From: Spirodela intermedia
Taxonomy: Eukaryota; Streptophyta; Magnoliopsida; Alismatales; Araceae
Length of the DNA stretch: 64,000 nucleotides
Direction of reading: 5' to 3'
NCBI GenBank assembly: GCA_902729315.2
Contig: CACVBZ020000001.1
Coordinates: 1-64,000 of the forward strand
In this document: piece by piece, positions 12,544-25,383 of the stretch
How positions within the stretch are numbered: position 1 is the first letter of the stretch
Layout of the letters: each line of letters begins with the position of its first letter
Notes under the pieces: generated by a model
Databases searched by the model: none
Seen by the model: only the letters and a program-made list of their open reading frames with translations
Told to the model about the DNA's origin: nothing
Made by a program: the position numbers and the translations under genes

Positions 12544-13208
12544 AAATCTTCTTCCAAAGATTGATTGGTTGATCCTGAGGGCAACACCACACCACAGGCA
12601 AAACGAAACCTCAGCTTTGAGGAATACCAACTGATGGAGATGTCTCATTCTTGTCTTCTCATTATGTTTTCATGATTTTTGTTCGAGCTTTGACATCTTT
12701 TGAACCACCGGCTGTCCAAGTTTATCTCCAGTGAGAGGAAGGTTGCAATGAGAAAAAGAAAATCTGCTCAAAATGAGAAGGAAATTAAGAAAAATAAACA
12801 ACTTTCAACAGAGAAAAAACTCAAAGCCGGTGTACGTGTGTATGAGATCAGACGCCACACCAACAGAAAAACTCATGTAAGCGAACATATTAAATTATTT
12901 CATTCAAAGCCCCAAGTTTGGAGAAAAATCCAAAATATAACGTCATCAGACTGTGAGGTACCTTGTTGAAGAATGTGCTTTAAATCGTGGGTCAAAGGAT
13001 CGTCAAAAAAATGATAACTAACTATCAGTATCAAAAAGGGTAATTACACCGTTGAAGAATGTGCTTCAAATCGTCCGTTTCCTGCCCTAAACGATCACCC
13101 AGACAGAACTATCCGCCCTTACATAGCCATGGAGAATGGGTTCTCCAAGTAAAGCTCAACTGATACACAGCCCTTTCTTGACCTGAAGATATATATAAAT
13201 AAATATAC
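12544..13208. other. Convergent intergenic spacer (CSLA / PELP1 3' ends)
   Basis: This holds the 3' untranslated regions of the two converging genes. A + strand ORF at 12700-12969 is lysine-rich and matches nothing recognisable; it lies where the CSLA 3' UTR is expected. An 18-bp phrase around GTTGAAGAATGTGCTT is repeated at about 12964 and 13051. Confidence 0.5.
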
Positions 13209-16200
13209 CTAGTCTGAGTCTGGGTCAGCGTCAACAATATCTGGCAATGAATCTAGAGAAGGGGAGCGGGAATCATTGGAGAGCCTCATAATTCCCTGAG
13301 TTGAAAGCACATGACTCTCAGGGGGAACATCTCCACCTCCCTGGATATCGCCCCCTTTATACATGGCAGTTTCCTCGCTTGAGACCAATTTGATCTTCTT
13401 ACCGTCAGAAGAATCAGCATTCATGGAAGGTTCTTCCTGAGTATTTCCCGGTTCGTCATCATCTTTGTCTTCAGCCAGAGAGGGGAAGACAACGGCTATG
13501 CCTGGCTGGGGCTCTAGAATTGTTCCAGTGGTTTTAACAGCATCTTCCATGCGCTCATCCACCTTAGTAGCGCCGGTTGAACCTTCTTCCCGACCATCTA
13601 AGCAGGTATTATAGGGCTCGCCATCGTCATTGGCCAGAGCAGAATCATCAACGACTTGGGGAGTTTCTCTTGGATCTGGGAAAAAAATTGACTTTCGGCC
13701 AGCAAGAAACATGCTACCAGGCTGATTACTAATTATCCGATTAAAATCAGAGCCCCTCTGGGTAGGAGAATCCATCAATGAAAGGGACCGAGGATGGATG
13801 AGAACTTCTAATGCCAGCATCGCCCGTGTACAGAATGTGGCAACTTTGGTTCCTATTTCCTGTTTTCCTGCAAAAAAATTGTTTTTCCGCAAGAATGCTA
13901 TCAGTGAACAAGAATCAAAGATTGTTAGCATTCCAAGAATTATTGATTGGAAAATGTGGAATACAAATGGAGAAAAACAAAAAAAGTCCCCACACGGAAT
14001 TTTCATTAGTTCTTAGAGATAAATAAAGGATCCTATCCCAAGAAAAAACAACGATACATTACTCAGCAAAAAATGAAGGTAAAATGAAAAATTGGCAATG
14101 TTAAAATTTAACTGGTTCATCACTAAATACTATTCATTTGGTGCAGCCGCATGATGAGCATAGAGCGAACTATCCTTTCGCCTTTTACAAAAGAATACTG
14201 TGGGCTCGTCACATAAAGCGGCATACGCCTATTGTTGGAGGGAATCCACTCGGAGTCGGATCCCAAAAAAAAAAAAACAAAAAAAAACTATTCATTTGGC
14301 ATAGCCACCTCTCTGCTTCCCCTATCAACAGCTATCATCCATTTCAAAAGTAGGCAGACCAGATGTTATAATTGTTTGAACAACTTAAAAACAATCACAT
14401 TGTATAACACCTCATTAAGCATATTTTTAATTAGAAATTTAGTTGGAAAAATATCTTCTTAGCTAAGTCACAGAAATGTCCTTTCAAGTACTTCCACACT
14501 TCCATGAGTATACTATTTTAGATCATAAAATTACCCTCTGAAAAAAAATTATACATATGAACTACCGAAAAATGTGAGAATGCGATGGAAAGACTGAAGG
14601 GCCGTATTTTGGACAGAAGGTGTTCTCAATCCACAATATAAAAAAATCTTATATTTGAAGGAATTTAAAAAAGAACTTGAAGTGGAATCTTTCATGTAGC
14701 TTCTAATCCTGATTTGATTCGCTGGAAATGAAGTTGTTATATTTTTAAACTTAGACTGAAGGTGCATCAGAAAGCCAAGAATGCATTATCCACATATCGT
14801 AGAAGGGAAAATGTAGAGTTATCTTAATACGCATTAATTACTTTAATGGAATTACTTTAATGGACCTATAAGAAGTTCAATCGCTTGACTTTTTAATCGA
14901 GCATCTTGAAATCAAAAATTTGCGGACATACGTAAAAATCCATAAAGGTGATCGCTATGACACAATGTTCAGTAAAAGAAAACTCCAGAGCAACTGCTAA
15001 GTATTACCTCGATAGAAGAGCTCAAGACCTTGTGAAAAATATGGAGAGCGGATATGAGAATGTGAGAGTAGAGATGCTAAAAGTGCCCGGAGTGCAGCAA
15101 GTTTGAAATCAGCCCAAGCATAGTATGAGTCCCACTCCAGCATGCTCCTCTTTCTTTCATTGTCTGGTCCCACAGAACAAGCATCTGTTGCCACGGAAAT
15201 CAGAAGCTGGTCCACATCCTGTCGCCAACACTCTGCTTTCAATGACCCGGCCTGTTATGGTTTCAGTTAAAAAACGGCAGATTAGAAAGAAGCCTCAGGC
15301 CGACAGAATTTCTTAAAAGATAAGAATTATGTGAAAAGGCTGAAGAACCCATATGCGTGTTTGCAACAAATCAATTGGGTAACTCAATAAAAATGTATTA
15401 CATTCAGATACCTGAGTTATTGCAGCCAGGCTAAAATGCCCGAGGCACATAGAAACAATAGAATCCTGTTCCTTTTTATTTGATATATTACTTTGCCGAG
15501 AAAAATATCAAAGTTCCCAGCACAGACAGTGGAAAAAAATAGAGATCAATCAAAAGTAATGTTACACACTGAAAAAAAAAAGTAGCATTAAAAAATGAAA
15601 CACTCAGGGTCCTTGGATGTATATTAGAAAGCTAATGGCGTCAGTTCAAAGAAGAAGGTGACTCCGTAAATAAAAATCTGCCCTTGAATGTAAAATAATT
15701 TCGTTTACATGTTCGAAAAACCAGATACAAGCTTTGAGTAAACTTTGCAGCTGTAATTCGCTGATATGCATGTAAAGATCATCAGAAATGAATGTTCGTA
15801 CTTACCACAGTAAGAAGAGTTTCTAGTGTTTCAAGAGCTGAAATTTGAACAGAAAGGGGAGCTCCGAGTGTTCTGTTAACTGACTTCTCTCCGAGGTCAA
15901 CAACAATCTGGAGGTCCTTCGGAGCACCAGACCCGTACTTCCTTTTCTTGCTCTTGCCGTGAACTCTAGATCGTACCAACACGTTAGGTTGATCCAGATT
16001 AGAAGACTCTTTTCTATTCTCGTCACTAAAACAATTCAAATCATCAAATGCGTTGTTGATGATTTCTTCTCCCAGGTATAGGGCAATTCCTGATCCACAG
16101 GACACAACACTACTAATCAGCATCAAGATAGGCAAACATTAGTAAGTCATTGTCAAAAACTTACTAGACAAAATATAGCCCAGAGATAAACATTCCAAGA

Positions 16201-19200
16201 AACAATAGATATCAATGCTTTAAAAAAATCTGATCAAATCCATACTAGCGGTGACCCACAGTTTTTACTTTTATTGTTTCGTGGGAATAAACCAAGTAAA
16301 ATAATCAAATAGAGGGAGATTTTTTTCCCATTTCTTCTGTCAGACCATTGAATCTGGGAATCAGAACACCAGAAAAATGTTTTCCACTTGAGCATATAAC
16401 ACGACCTGATGTAAAACAATGGAGAACAGGTAAAAGATGTATGAGGCCAAAAGTCATAAGCAATCATGCGCGCCAGAAATCAGTTACTCTAAGGTGAAAA
16501 ATTAAGCAATAATTGATAATTTATATCTAAATATGCATTATAGCGATATCCTAAGACGATTCGCAAGCAGTTTGGAGACGATGAAGTTCATCACATACCA
16601 ACACCCATTGTAGTGAGCAAAACCTCCATGATTGAATAAACTTTTATCCTTAAACAAGGTAAGGTGGCTCTATTAAGGTACTCAGTCAGAATCCTCGTAA
16701 CATTAGCAGCATATGGCAATAGTTGGCTGCAAGATAAAAAATAAAATACACTTAGTGTATCTCGTTGCCCAACAATGCAAATGAATATAAAAGCACAAAC
16801 ACCGAAAACAACCATGAGCGAATATGTGACTAAAGTAGGAGAGCTAATCATTTTTCTTTCGAGAAAAAACAATTTGGTGTAATCCATCAAGCGTTTTATA
16901 AGCCTAGGATTTGCAAAACTTCAAAACACATCATAGTAAGCCAGCTAGAAAGCCCTCAACATCAATACTCGGCATGAAAATTTGAAACAGAATATATTGG
17001 CAAAGGGGATATCCTTGTTTTACATTCAGCAGTATACAACAGAAAGAGTAAATAAGGGCATCCATATCAGTATTATAAATAGAAACTTATAGCAACTCAT
17101 ACGTAATGAAAAAACATTACAGAGAGAACTAGACTTTAATGAGGAAATAAATAGTTGAAAAGTGTTGATAAGATGTCAAGGTAAAGAAATATATAACTGA
17201 TTCTATCCACTGTCGTAGAAAAGAAGTTGGAGAAACAAAAAGCAGTATCAACTTTAAGGGTGGAACTGCATAGTGGCATTCCAGCTTTTCAAAAATAGTC
17301 TTTACTTTCAATTAACCAAGCTTCAATTCATTGCCCTCTGAACCACTACAACAATGATGTAAGCCAAGCATACCTCACCTTCGCATTGATTTAACAATAG
17401 CGATCAAAAGATCCAAGGAACTCAAATGCAAAGTTGGAAGCTCAGCACAGAGAAGTTCTTGGTGTAGCTCAGAAGTGAAGCTTGATAGAGTTTCGTGCAA
17501 TGAACCATCAACAGAAAGTACCCTCTCAACAAGCAAAATTAAGGATTGAACAGGGAGATTCACCTGTCAAAAAGTAGCATACAAAAAAAAATTGAATGCA
17601 AGAAAAATAAGAAAACTGTTCACATCTTCGCATACATGCATATGAAAATTTAAAATCCCTTAAAATCCCAAAAGAAAAAGACTAAACCATAAATATTTGA
17701 CAACACAGTCACCTCACCTGGATAGAATATGGATAGGTAATCATAATACAACAAGAGTCCATCAACATAGAAACCCTAGGAACCAACACTTCCTGAATGC
17801 TTGCTGCTGTCTTTGAGGCAACAGACGACGACAGGGACTGACCTCCTAAGGGAGAGGGAGGGTCTTTCCCAGGTGGAACCAACAATCTCATAACTTCAGT
17901 TGATCTGTGTTCTGCAGAAACATGAAATGAGAGGCTTAAGCTACCATAATTAAACGCACATATAGAGACTTCTAACAACGTCTTAGACAGCAAAGAGTTC
18001 AAACCTTCCTCTAGTCCTCTGAAGGCTTCATTCAGATACATATTTATAGATATAAGAACTTTCTGCATTATTGCGATCCAGCTGTTCTCATCACCTCCGA
18101 CCATTGGAAGCAAAGCGAGGCAATATGCAAGTTTCTTTTTTGAGAGGGAGGGAAAGCATCATGAGAAAAAAGATAAGGAGTACAAGTGGGAGGCTGCAAT
18201 GAAATCAAACCTGAATCTCACCTTTGATATATCCATGCTACACTTCTGTGACATAAGGTTTGAAACAATAACCGCTTCGGCCTACCATCAAAACAGTACA
18301 ATGATTTTAGCACAGCCGAATAGTTAAATCCTTCAATTAACGTTAAAAAAGTAGATTCTGATCAAGTATCTTCAGATAAATTTACTTTTTGAGTTAAAAT
18401 CCACTATTCCCGTTTTGAATGTATCCTTCTTCATAAAGTTGGTTCGGGAATAAGATTTTGTCTTAAATCACTCAGGACTGGAACGGTAGAGGACGGATTG
18501 TGGATACTTTAACCTCTCCATGTCTGTCTTGATGTTATTCAAAAACATTTCTCCACAAAATAAGCGAAAGATTAAAAAAAGATTAGGAGGTCAAAATGGA
18601 GGGAGATGCTCTAAACAATTTTCCTCACAAGATCTACTTCGTTATTTGGAACATATACTTGTACGTTCAGGTTGGAGTATATGTTGCAAAAGGGTACTGT
18701 TAAAAATGATTGTTAATCATGCATAGGATAGGGATCTATGCAAGAGACATGATCAAAATAATTCTTCCTCACTGACACTGGAATGATAACATGGGAAAGC
18801 TGAATATTACTGTAAACGGTAACCACTTCAAATCAACAAAATGACGAACAAAAAAGGACCCAAGAAACCTATTTTCAACCATCCAAAATGATTTCACAAA
18901 GATACAGAAAATTAATTGAAAACGCAGGCAGAGACAGACGATATGAAAGTGTCTAAAAAAGAGATGGAAACCAACTCCACACCAAGGTCATAGAAATGGA
19001 ACAAACAAGTGAAGCAACTGTTCTCACATGTTCAACAAAAACATGCAATAAGAACTAAGCAAATAGACAGTTTTCCTTTCAGATATGCATAAAACCTGGT
19101 AAAAAGATCTACACTAAAAGAAAACAGTAAAACTTTATTGATCAATATCAGGGAATAAATTTTCAGCAAATATCCACAAATGATGCATTTGATATGCTTA

Positions 19201-22200
19201 GGGAAACAAATGAGCAGAACTGATAAATGATACATCCATTAAAATCTAAAAGATAGAATTAAATGGCATGTATCTCCCAAAGTTTCACATCAAAAAAGTA
19301 AGAACACAAAAAGATAAAACTAATGTCTAACTATTGACCTCCAGGCACTGCTAATAGAGGATTACAATTTACATTCTAGGAGTATAAAATATGATATTTG
19401 TTACCTTTCCATAATGACGGCGGAGAGAAAATGGGAAGAACTTCAGGAGGGCGCCTAATAGATCTGCTGCTCCTACCTTCACATAAAATGCACAGTAAGC
19501 ACTAGAACATTTTATCAAAAAGACATTTTAGAGAGCTATACTTCTGGATATTATACTGAAGTACATTCTTTCACACACTACGTTTGGGAGACAGGAAATA
19601 GATGACGAGTGTAACCCAACGTGACAACAAGCACTAACCAATATGGCATCTGTACAATTCTCGCTCATCAATTGAAGAACTGGCAGTACAAGTTTACTCG
19701 CAAGAGATGTTGCATCTTTCTTCACATTTGGAAATGTGGACAACCTAATCGACAAAAAATCTTTAGAGCGCTGCATTGCCATTGGATAAGTATGCTTTAA
19801 ATAGGGTGAGACAAAATTCTGAATTGAGAAGGTTTCTTTAGAAACGAAAAATAAATCTAAATGTTTGCGTCCACTAATTGGACTTCTACCACATAGAGCC
19901 ATGTAGAGCTGAAGTTAAAAAATGTTAAACTTCTACCTAGAAAAGCACACATTTTATCAACAATTTATCACTCAGGAAATCCCAGAATTCCAGAGTTCAT
20001 CAATGTATTACCTCCCTTAGTCATTCTATAAGCAGAGGATAAAGTAATCTCTTTGACACAATAGACAAGAAGGCTGGAGAAAAACTGGCTAGAATCAATG
20101 AAACTACCTTCTTGCAACAATGGCACAAACTTCAACGGTTTTGCTAGACTTAACTGGATCTAGAGAAATTTAATACAGGTACAGTAGACAATCTTCTCAA
20201 AAAGCAAATATTTATTTAAGGTAAATCCTCTTCATGTCTTAATTGTCACGTAATCACATAGAAAATTATAAAAAATGGCAAGGACGGATTACTTTTAGAA
20301 TGATATCAATGTGACTAAGACAAGGTTAGTAGAATGACAAGAGCAACTTATAGATGACTTGGAGACTGGTTTTACACTAGAATATTAAAATTGGTCAACA
20401 CAATTGTTGTAGAAAACCACTTGGACGTCAGAAAGTATATAATGTTTAAAAACAAACCTTGTGAAAAGGTCTGACATGGATGCACAAGATGCCAACTTTA
20501 CAAGATGGGAATCTGCCAGTGGCTGTTTTGAGAGGAAAAAGGCAAGGATAAACGAAAATTATCAGCACATTAAAAAATTAGTCATGTTTGACAGTAAAAA
20601 TACATGGTGAATCCAAAATAAATAATTATGGAAAAAAGCTTTTGGGTGTCACTGAATAGAATGATTTGCTCTCTTTACCGCTCAAATAGTCCATTAAATT
20701 TAAACAGATGAAAACCGTAAAGCATATATGAAATAGAACAGAGCAGGATTATGATTTTCTTTTAGCATAATTCTATCTTCTTTCAAAAGAAAAATATGAA
20801 CTCTTGACTGAGCAACTTAATGAAATGTCGAAGTAGCAAGAACTAGAGAGTGAGTAAAGAACACAAAAGGAAAGTAGCAATCATCTATTCTTCATTGTAA
20901 GAATTTTTTTTTAAAAAAGTAATCAAAGTAAAGAGCTCTCAATGATTCATAGAAACTTATCATTCACTGATATCTAAAATTCTTTTTGGAGGGTAATAAA
21001 ATTGTACTCTTCGACCATCTAGCCCTGTTTATGGTGGTCCTCTCTTCAATCACCTTTCTTACAACTTTGGATCGAAAAACAGAGGACAATTCACATGTTT
21101 TCGAGTTTCCTTATCCTAAACATCGACGTCGTTACAGGATTGACCAACAAAAACTGTTCAGATGAATAAAACAAGGATGCTCACCCTATTTCATTGATGC
21201 GATGCTGGTGTTCTTCTATTTGTTCAGGAAGTGCATAATAATCATACATGTCCATTATCCAGGGACTATGAACAGGGTAGAGAATAATGGCTTTCCTTAA
21301 AGTAATAAATCGACTAATTCTAGCATTTGCCAGATCTTCTACGATGTAAGGGATAGGAAAACACGAGAAGGTGGAGTTCTGAAGGTCATTTTTTATCAAA
21401 CAAAAGGCCTTTTACAGAACATTCCTTCTTGGGAGGTTGATCCTCACAAGGAATTTTTTGTGTATGGAGCTAGACTTTTCAATCCAGTATTGTATGGAAC
21501 ATTCTTTCAAGAGCTCAAAAGATCCATGTGGGAGACTGAAACAGATCAATAACACATTCAAACGAACATAGAAGAGACTACCTGGGAAGGGATAGAAGGC
21601 CAACCTGAAGATTTGACAGAAGTGCTTCGAACCAAGTGGGGTATGACGCTAGAAAACGGTCAGAGGCACACAACTCACAGGTAAAACCCAGCAAGGAGAT
21701 TCCTGTCCAACACTTGTCTGGCTGCAGCATATCCAAAGTAGGAAAATGAAAAAAAAGCCAACATCAGGCGAATTCACAAAAGGTCGGAAACTATCATGCC
21801 CGACAATATTTTCACTATGTAGTACATAATGTGCGTCCAATCATCTCCGCGTTAAAAATGTAATTCGCTATAAATTAGCATGTGCCAAGGATATTGTCTC
21901 GAGATATTTTGAATAATAGAATCGACATATAACCGAGAGAAACTTCATCCCGATAATATTGAGCACACTGAAGGGTACCGACTTCCACCACTCTCTGGAA
22001 CGTAAACTTTACCATTTTATTACGGCACAGAGAGAGGCAGCGCTCCACCCAAGTATCGACCGCGACAGTCCACGCACCAGCCAGTTTCTTGTCATCTCTC
22101 CCTAGCGCCCCACGGGAATGGGACTCGGATAGGAGACCGTGGACCCGCACGAGGGAGAGGACAGAGGAGAAACGGAAGGTGTCGCCCAGCGGCCTCCTGT

Positions 22201-22282
22201 CGTCCGGGAGGCGTTCCCTCACCAGTGCCATAAGCAACCTCGGCTTCAGCCAGCCATCGTTCGCGTGCTCCAGGTAGTCCAT
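13209..22282 (-). CDS. PELP1: PELP1/RIX1-like nucleolar ribosome-biogenesis protein
   Basis: This is a plant homologue of proline-, glutamate- and leucine-rich protein 1 / yeast Rix1, a helical-repeat scaffold of the complex that matures pre-60S ribosomes in the nucleolus and nucleoplasm. Exons (minus strand): 22282-22013, 21721-21605, 20522-20458, 19744-19639, 19476-19405, 18281-18222, 18134-18005, 17911-17718, 17563-17379, 16726-16599, 16089-15806, 15251-15008, 13867-13209. All have GT-AG ends and closing phases, giving 837 aa, about the length of the Arabidopsis protein. Family landmarks include FPNVKKD (exon 4), LLVPPGKDPPSPLGGQ (exon 8), RIKVYSIMEVLLTTMGVG (exon 10), EEIINNAFDDL (exon 11), LAALRALLASLLS (exon 12) and the C-terminal SLPDIVDADPDSD. 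The last exon is acidic and disordered. No stops or frameshifts were seen. It shares a short divergent promoter with the MEF9-like gene. Confidence 0.9.
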
Positions 22283-22296
22283 GGCGGAACCTATCC

Positions 22297-22330
<34 letters not shown>

Positions 22331-22644
22331 CAGAGAGACAATGGGTTTAGGGTTTATAGGTCATGGACGGAGTCTCGTCTTACCCGTTACGATGTGATCA
22401 ACGAATATCGGCCATCCGGACTCGAACAAAGTTCAAAATGGGATCCGATATGGTTTTACTGTGGGCCCCACCGGGATGAACCTGAACTCGCAGGTGTTTT
22501 TGGGCTTGAAGCCCAACCCCGTGAAATATGGGCCACGCCCTGGCGACTTGCCAGCCCATGAACTCCGCAGGATTTATACCATTATTATTTTATTTTTTTC
22601 ACTTTTTATTTAAGAATGAACTTCCAGCGACGAGAAGACAGAGG
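22283..22644. promoter_or_regulatory. Compact divergent promoter of PELP1 (-) and MEF9-like PPR (+)
   Basis: Only 362 bp separate the two start codons, so both 5' leaders and both promoters must lie here or overlap the neighbouring coding exon. The segment holds a (GA) tract next to the PELP1 start and a TTTATACC stretch near 22568 on the + strand. An in-frame ATG at 22528 exists but would add 39 residues unlike an organelle presequence. Confidence 0.6.
22299..22329. repeat. (GA)n microsatellite in PELP1 leader
   Basis: About 15 GA units lie 17 bp upstream of the PELP1 start codon; on the transcript strand this is a (TC) run in the 5' leader. GA/TC tracts are common core elements in plant promoters. 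Confidence 0.85.
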
Positions 22645-24738
22645 ATGATCTTGCTGAGAAGAGGAGAGAGAAGCACGCGCTACCTCTTCCTCGAACGATC
22701 CTCGCGGGCCCAGACCGTGTCAACCTGCTCCAGCGACAGCGCCGCCAGCGAGGGGGCCGCCAGCGATGAGGTGGACTCGTTCTTCCGGCGGCAGAACAGC
22801 GCCCTCGCGCGGCTCCTCCATCTCCGCGGCCTCCAGCACGGCTGGCGGCTCTTCGGCGAGTTGCGCCGCCGCAATGTCGTCACGTGGAACACTATGCTCG
22901 CCGCCAACGTCCACCACCGGGAGATTGTCCGCGCTAGAGAGCTGTTCGACGGAATGCCCCGCAGGGATGTAGTCTCCTGGAACACCATGCTCCTGGGGTA
23001 CTCCCTCACCGGCCAGATCGAGAATGCCCGCCACCTCTTCGACCGCATGCCCGAGCGGGACACCTTCTCGTGGAACATAATGATCAGCGGGTACGGGCGC
23101 TGCGGGCGGATCATAGACGCAGTCCACCTGTTCGAGAAAATGCCTGTGAAGAATGTGGTCTCCTGGAACGCCGTCGTGACGGGGCTCCTGGCAAATGGAG
23201 AGGTCGACTGGGCCATGGAGATGTGGAGCAAGATGCCCATCCGCGACTCGGCGACGCTGAGCGCCGTTGTCTCCGGTCTCGCCCGCAACGGCATGCTGGA
23301 AGCCGCGGAGCGACTTCTGCTCAAGGCCGATGAAGGTGACGTCGACGCGTACAACACCCTCGTCGCCGCCTTCGGCCGGGTGGGGCGGGTCGACGACGCC
23401 CGACGCCTGTTCGAGATGATCCCCTCGGGGTGTCGTGATGGGAAAGGAAGCGCGAATGGCTTCCAGAGGAATGTGGTCTCCTGGAATTCTATGATCATGG
23501 GTTACGTGAAGGCCGGCGGCATCCGCACGGCAAGGAGGCTGTTCGATGAGATGCCCGAGCGGGACCGATTCTCCTGGAACACCATGATCGCCGGCTACGT
23601 GCAGTCGCAGGAGCTGGATGAGGCAGCGGCTCTGCTGCGGCAGATGCCTGAGCCGGACGAGAGGACGTGGAATCTGATGATCTCCGGATTCGCCCGGAGC
23701 GGTGACGTTGAGAGGGCGCAGCGCTGCTTCGAGAGGATGCCCCGCCGGAGTGCCATCTCGTGGAACACCATCATCGCCGGCTACGAGCGGGTGGGAGAGT
23801 ACAGGGCGGCAATGAGTCTTTTCTCCCGCATGCTGGCCTCCGAGGTGGCGCCCGACGGGCACACGCTCTCCTCCGCGCTCGGTGCCTGCGCGGGCCTTGC
23901 GAGCCTCCGCCAGGGCGCCCAGGTCCACCAGCTAGTGACCAAGAGAGTGGCGGTGGACACGCCCATCAACAACGCCCTCGTCACAATGTACTCCCGCTGC
24001 GGGAGCTTGACTGACGCCCGCCGGACGTTCGACTCGATGACGACGCGAAGAGACGTCGTCTCCTGGAACGCCATCATCAGCGGCTACGCCCAGCACGGAC
24101 ATGCCGAGGAGGCCCTCCGACTTTTCTCGCGGATGGAGGAGGAAGTGCGGCCCACCCACATCACCTTCATATCGGTTCTCCACGCCTGTTGCCACGGTGG
24201 GCTGGTGGAGGAAGGCCGACAGTGCTTCGACTCCATGGCTCGCGACCACGGCATTGACCCACGAGTCGAGCATTACGCGGCCCTGGTGGACCTCCTCGGC
24301 CGGCATGGCCGGCTCGAGGAGGCGATGGGGATAGTCGGCGGCATGCCCGTGCCGCCCGACAGGACCGTCTGGGGCGCACTGCTCGGCGCCTGCCGGGTGC
24401 ACAGGAACGACGAGCTCGCGCGCATAGCGATGGCGGCCCTAGCGGCGGTCGACCCCGCGGGCTCGGCGCCGTACGTCCTTCTCTGCAACATGCACGCCGG
24501 CGTGGGGCGATGGGCCGAGGCTGCGGAGGTGAGGGAGGCCATGGAGCAGCAGGGCATCCGGAAGCAAGCCGGCTACAGCTGGATTGAGCTGCAGAGCGGC
24601 CTCCATGTCTTCGCCGCTGGGGACAAGTCGCACCCCCTCGCCCTGGAGATCCTCGCGACGGCGGACAGCTGCAGCCGGGCCATCAGGGACGAGACCCATG
24701 CAGGAGATCTCCCCTGCATTCAACCTCATTCATCGTAA
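22645..24738 (+). CDS. MEF9: E-class pentatricopeptide repeat protein, MEF9-like mitochondrial RNA editing factor
   Basis: This is an intronless gene of 697 aa. It starts with an Arg/Ser-rich presequence (residues 1-45, MILLRRGERSTRYLF...) suited to mitochondrial import. An unbroken run of PPR motifs follows from about residue 75, recognisable by repeated NVVSWNTM, ARxLFDxMP and DAVHLFEKMP-type phrases. The C-terminus carries an E domain (from about VWGALLGACRV near 575) and a short E+ remnant (YSWIELQSGLHVF), with no DYW deaminase domain. Motif order and spacer insertions match Arabidopsis MEF9 (At1g62260), required for C-to-U editing in mitochondrial nad7, so orthology is likely; the target here is inferred. 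Lacking DYW, it would need a deaminase supplied in trans. Coding GC is very high, which explains the many antisense ORF shadows. The start at 22645 is preferred over 22528 on presequence quality. Confidence 0.88.
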   Translation: MILLRRGERSTRYLFLERSSRAQTVSTCSSDSAASEGAASDEVDSFFRRQNSALARLLHLRGLQHGWRLFGELRRRNVVTWNTMLAANVHHREIVRARELFDGMPRRDVVSWNTMLLGYSLTGQIENARHLFDRMPERDTFSWNIMISGYGRCGRIIDAVHLFEKMPVKNVVSWNAVVTGLLANGEVDWAMEMWSKMPIRDSATLSAVVSGLARNGMLEAAERLLLKADEGDVDAYNTLVAAFGRVGRVDDARRLFEMIPSGCRDGKGSANGFQRNVVSWNSMIMGYVKAGGIRTARRLFDEMPERDRFSWNTMIAGYVQSQELDEAAALLRQMPEPDERTWNLMISGFARSGDVERAQRCFERMPRRSAISWNTIIAGYERVGEYRAAMSLFSRMLASEVAPDGHTLSSALGACAGLASLRQGAQVHQLVTKRVAVDTPINNALVTMYSRCGSLTDARRTFDSMTTRRDVVSWNAIISGYAQHGHAEEALRLFSRMEEEVRPTHITFISVLHACCHGGLVEEGRQCFDSMARDHGIDPRVEHYAALVDLLGRHGRLEEAMGIVGGMPVPPDRTVWGALLGACRVHRNDELARIAMAALAAVDPAGSAPYVLLCNMHAGVGRWAEAAEVREAMEQQGIRKQAGYSWIELQSGLHVFAAGDKSHPLALEILATADSCSRAIRDETHAGDLPCIQPHSS

Positions 24739-25383
24739 GCTATATGGCACCTGACACAGAGCCCAACAATTCTTTCCCGAGTCCCATCAGACAGGTTTCC
24801 TCTGATTTCAGCTCACTTCACGACTGAAATATTTAATATAATCAATCTACAAATCTATGAGATCCTCCATTTTTAGAAAATGTCTATCCGGGAGAGCCTT
24901 TGCTTGAGGATTTTCCTTAAAAAGGTTATTTGGCACGCTGAGTATTCTTAACTGGCCCAGACACATCATAAGCCAGACTTCTTACTCGAGAAAGTGCCTC
25001 TGCTTGAAACCGAAGTTAGTACCCCATTTCGTTTTTGTTAAATATATTTTCCGTAATATTAAAGAATTCATGCAAACACTGTTTGCCAGCATAACTTTTT
25101 GGAGTTGCACTGGTAAAAGGTGAGGCTCAAAAATGAGTTTTTTATGTTATAATTTGGATTTCAGGAAAGAAATATGATTGCATAAACTCTCTGTTATTGA
25201 GATTTTTTTATCATATAAATAAAACAAAAACAAATAGATACTCGAGTATCCAGCTGGACAGACCCTGTTCATCCGAAACCTGGAAGCTATGTCTGCCTTC
25301 TTCATTGTCTCTATTTGACTGTTCGGACACGTATGACTCTAATTCGGGCTGAATATTCACTTTCGTTGAATTAAATGGATCGA
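24739..25383. other. Tail-to-tail spacer between the two PPR genes
   Basis: AT-rich 3' flanks of both PPR genes. No further gene, RNA or repeat was seen. The GC content falls abruptly at both stop codons. Confidence 0.55.

Noticed and set aside
22528-22644. Upstream in-frame start extending the MEF9-like protein to 736 aa
   Set aside because: The extension has a hydrophobic FYFFHFLFK-type stretch unlike a mitochondrial presequence and lies in the presumed promoter/leader.
22680-23928. Long minus-strand ORFs (272 and 402 codons) over the MEF9-like gene
   Set aside because: Shadows of a GC-rich, codon-biased gene. They have no domain and low-complexity composition, while the + strand is an unambiguous PPR protein.
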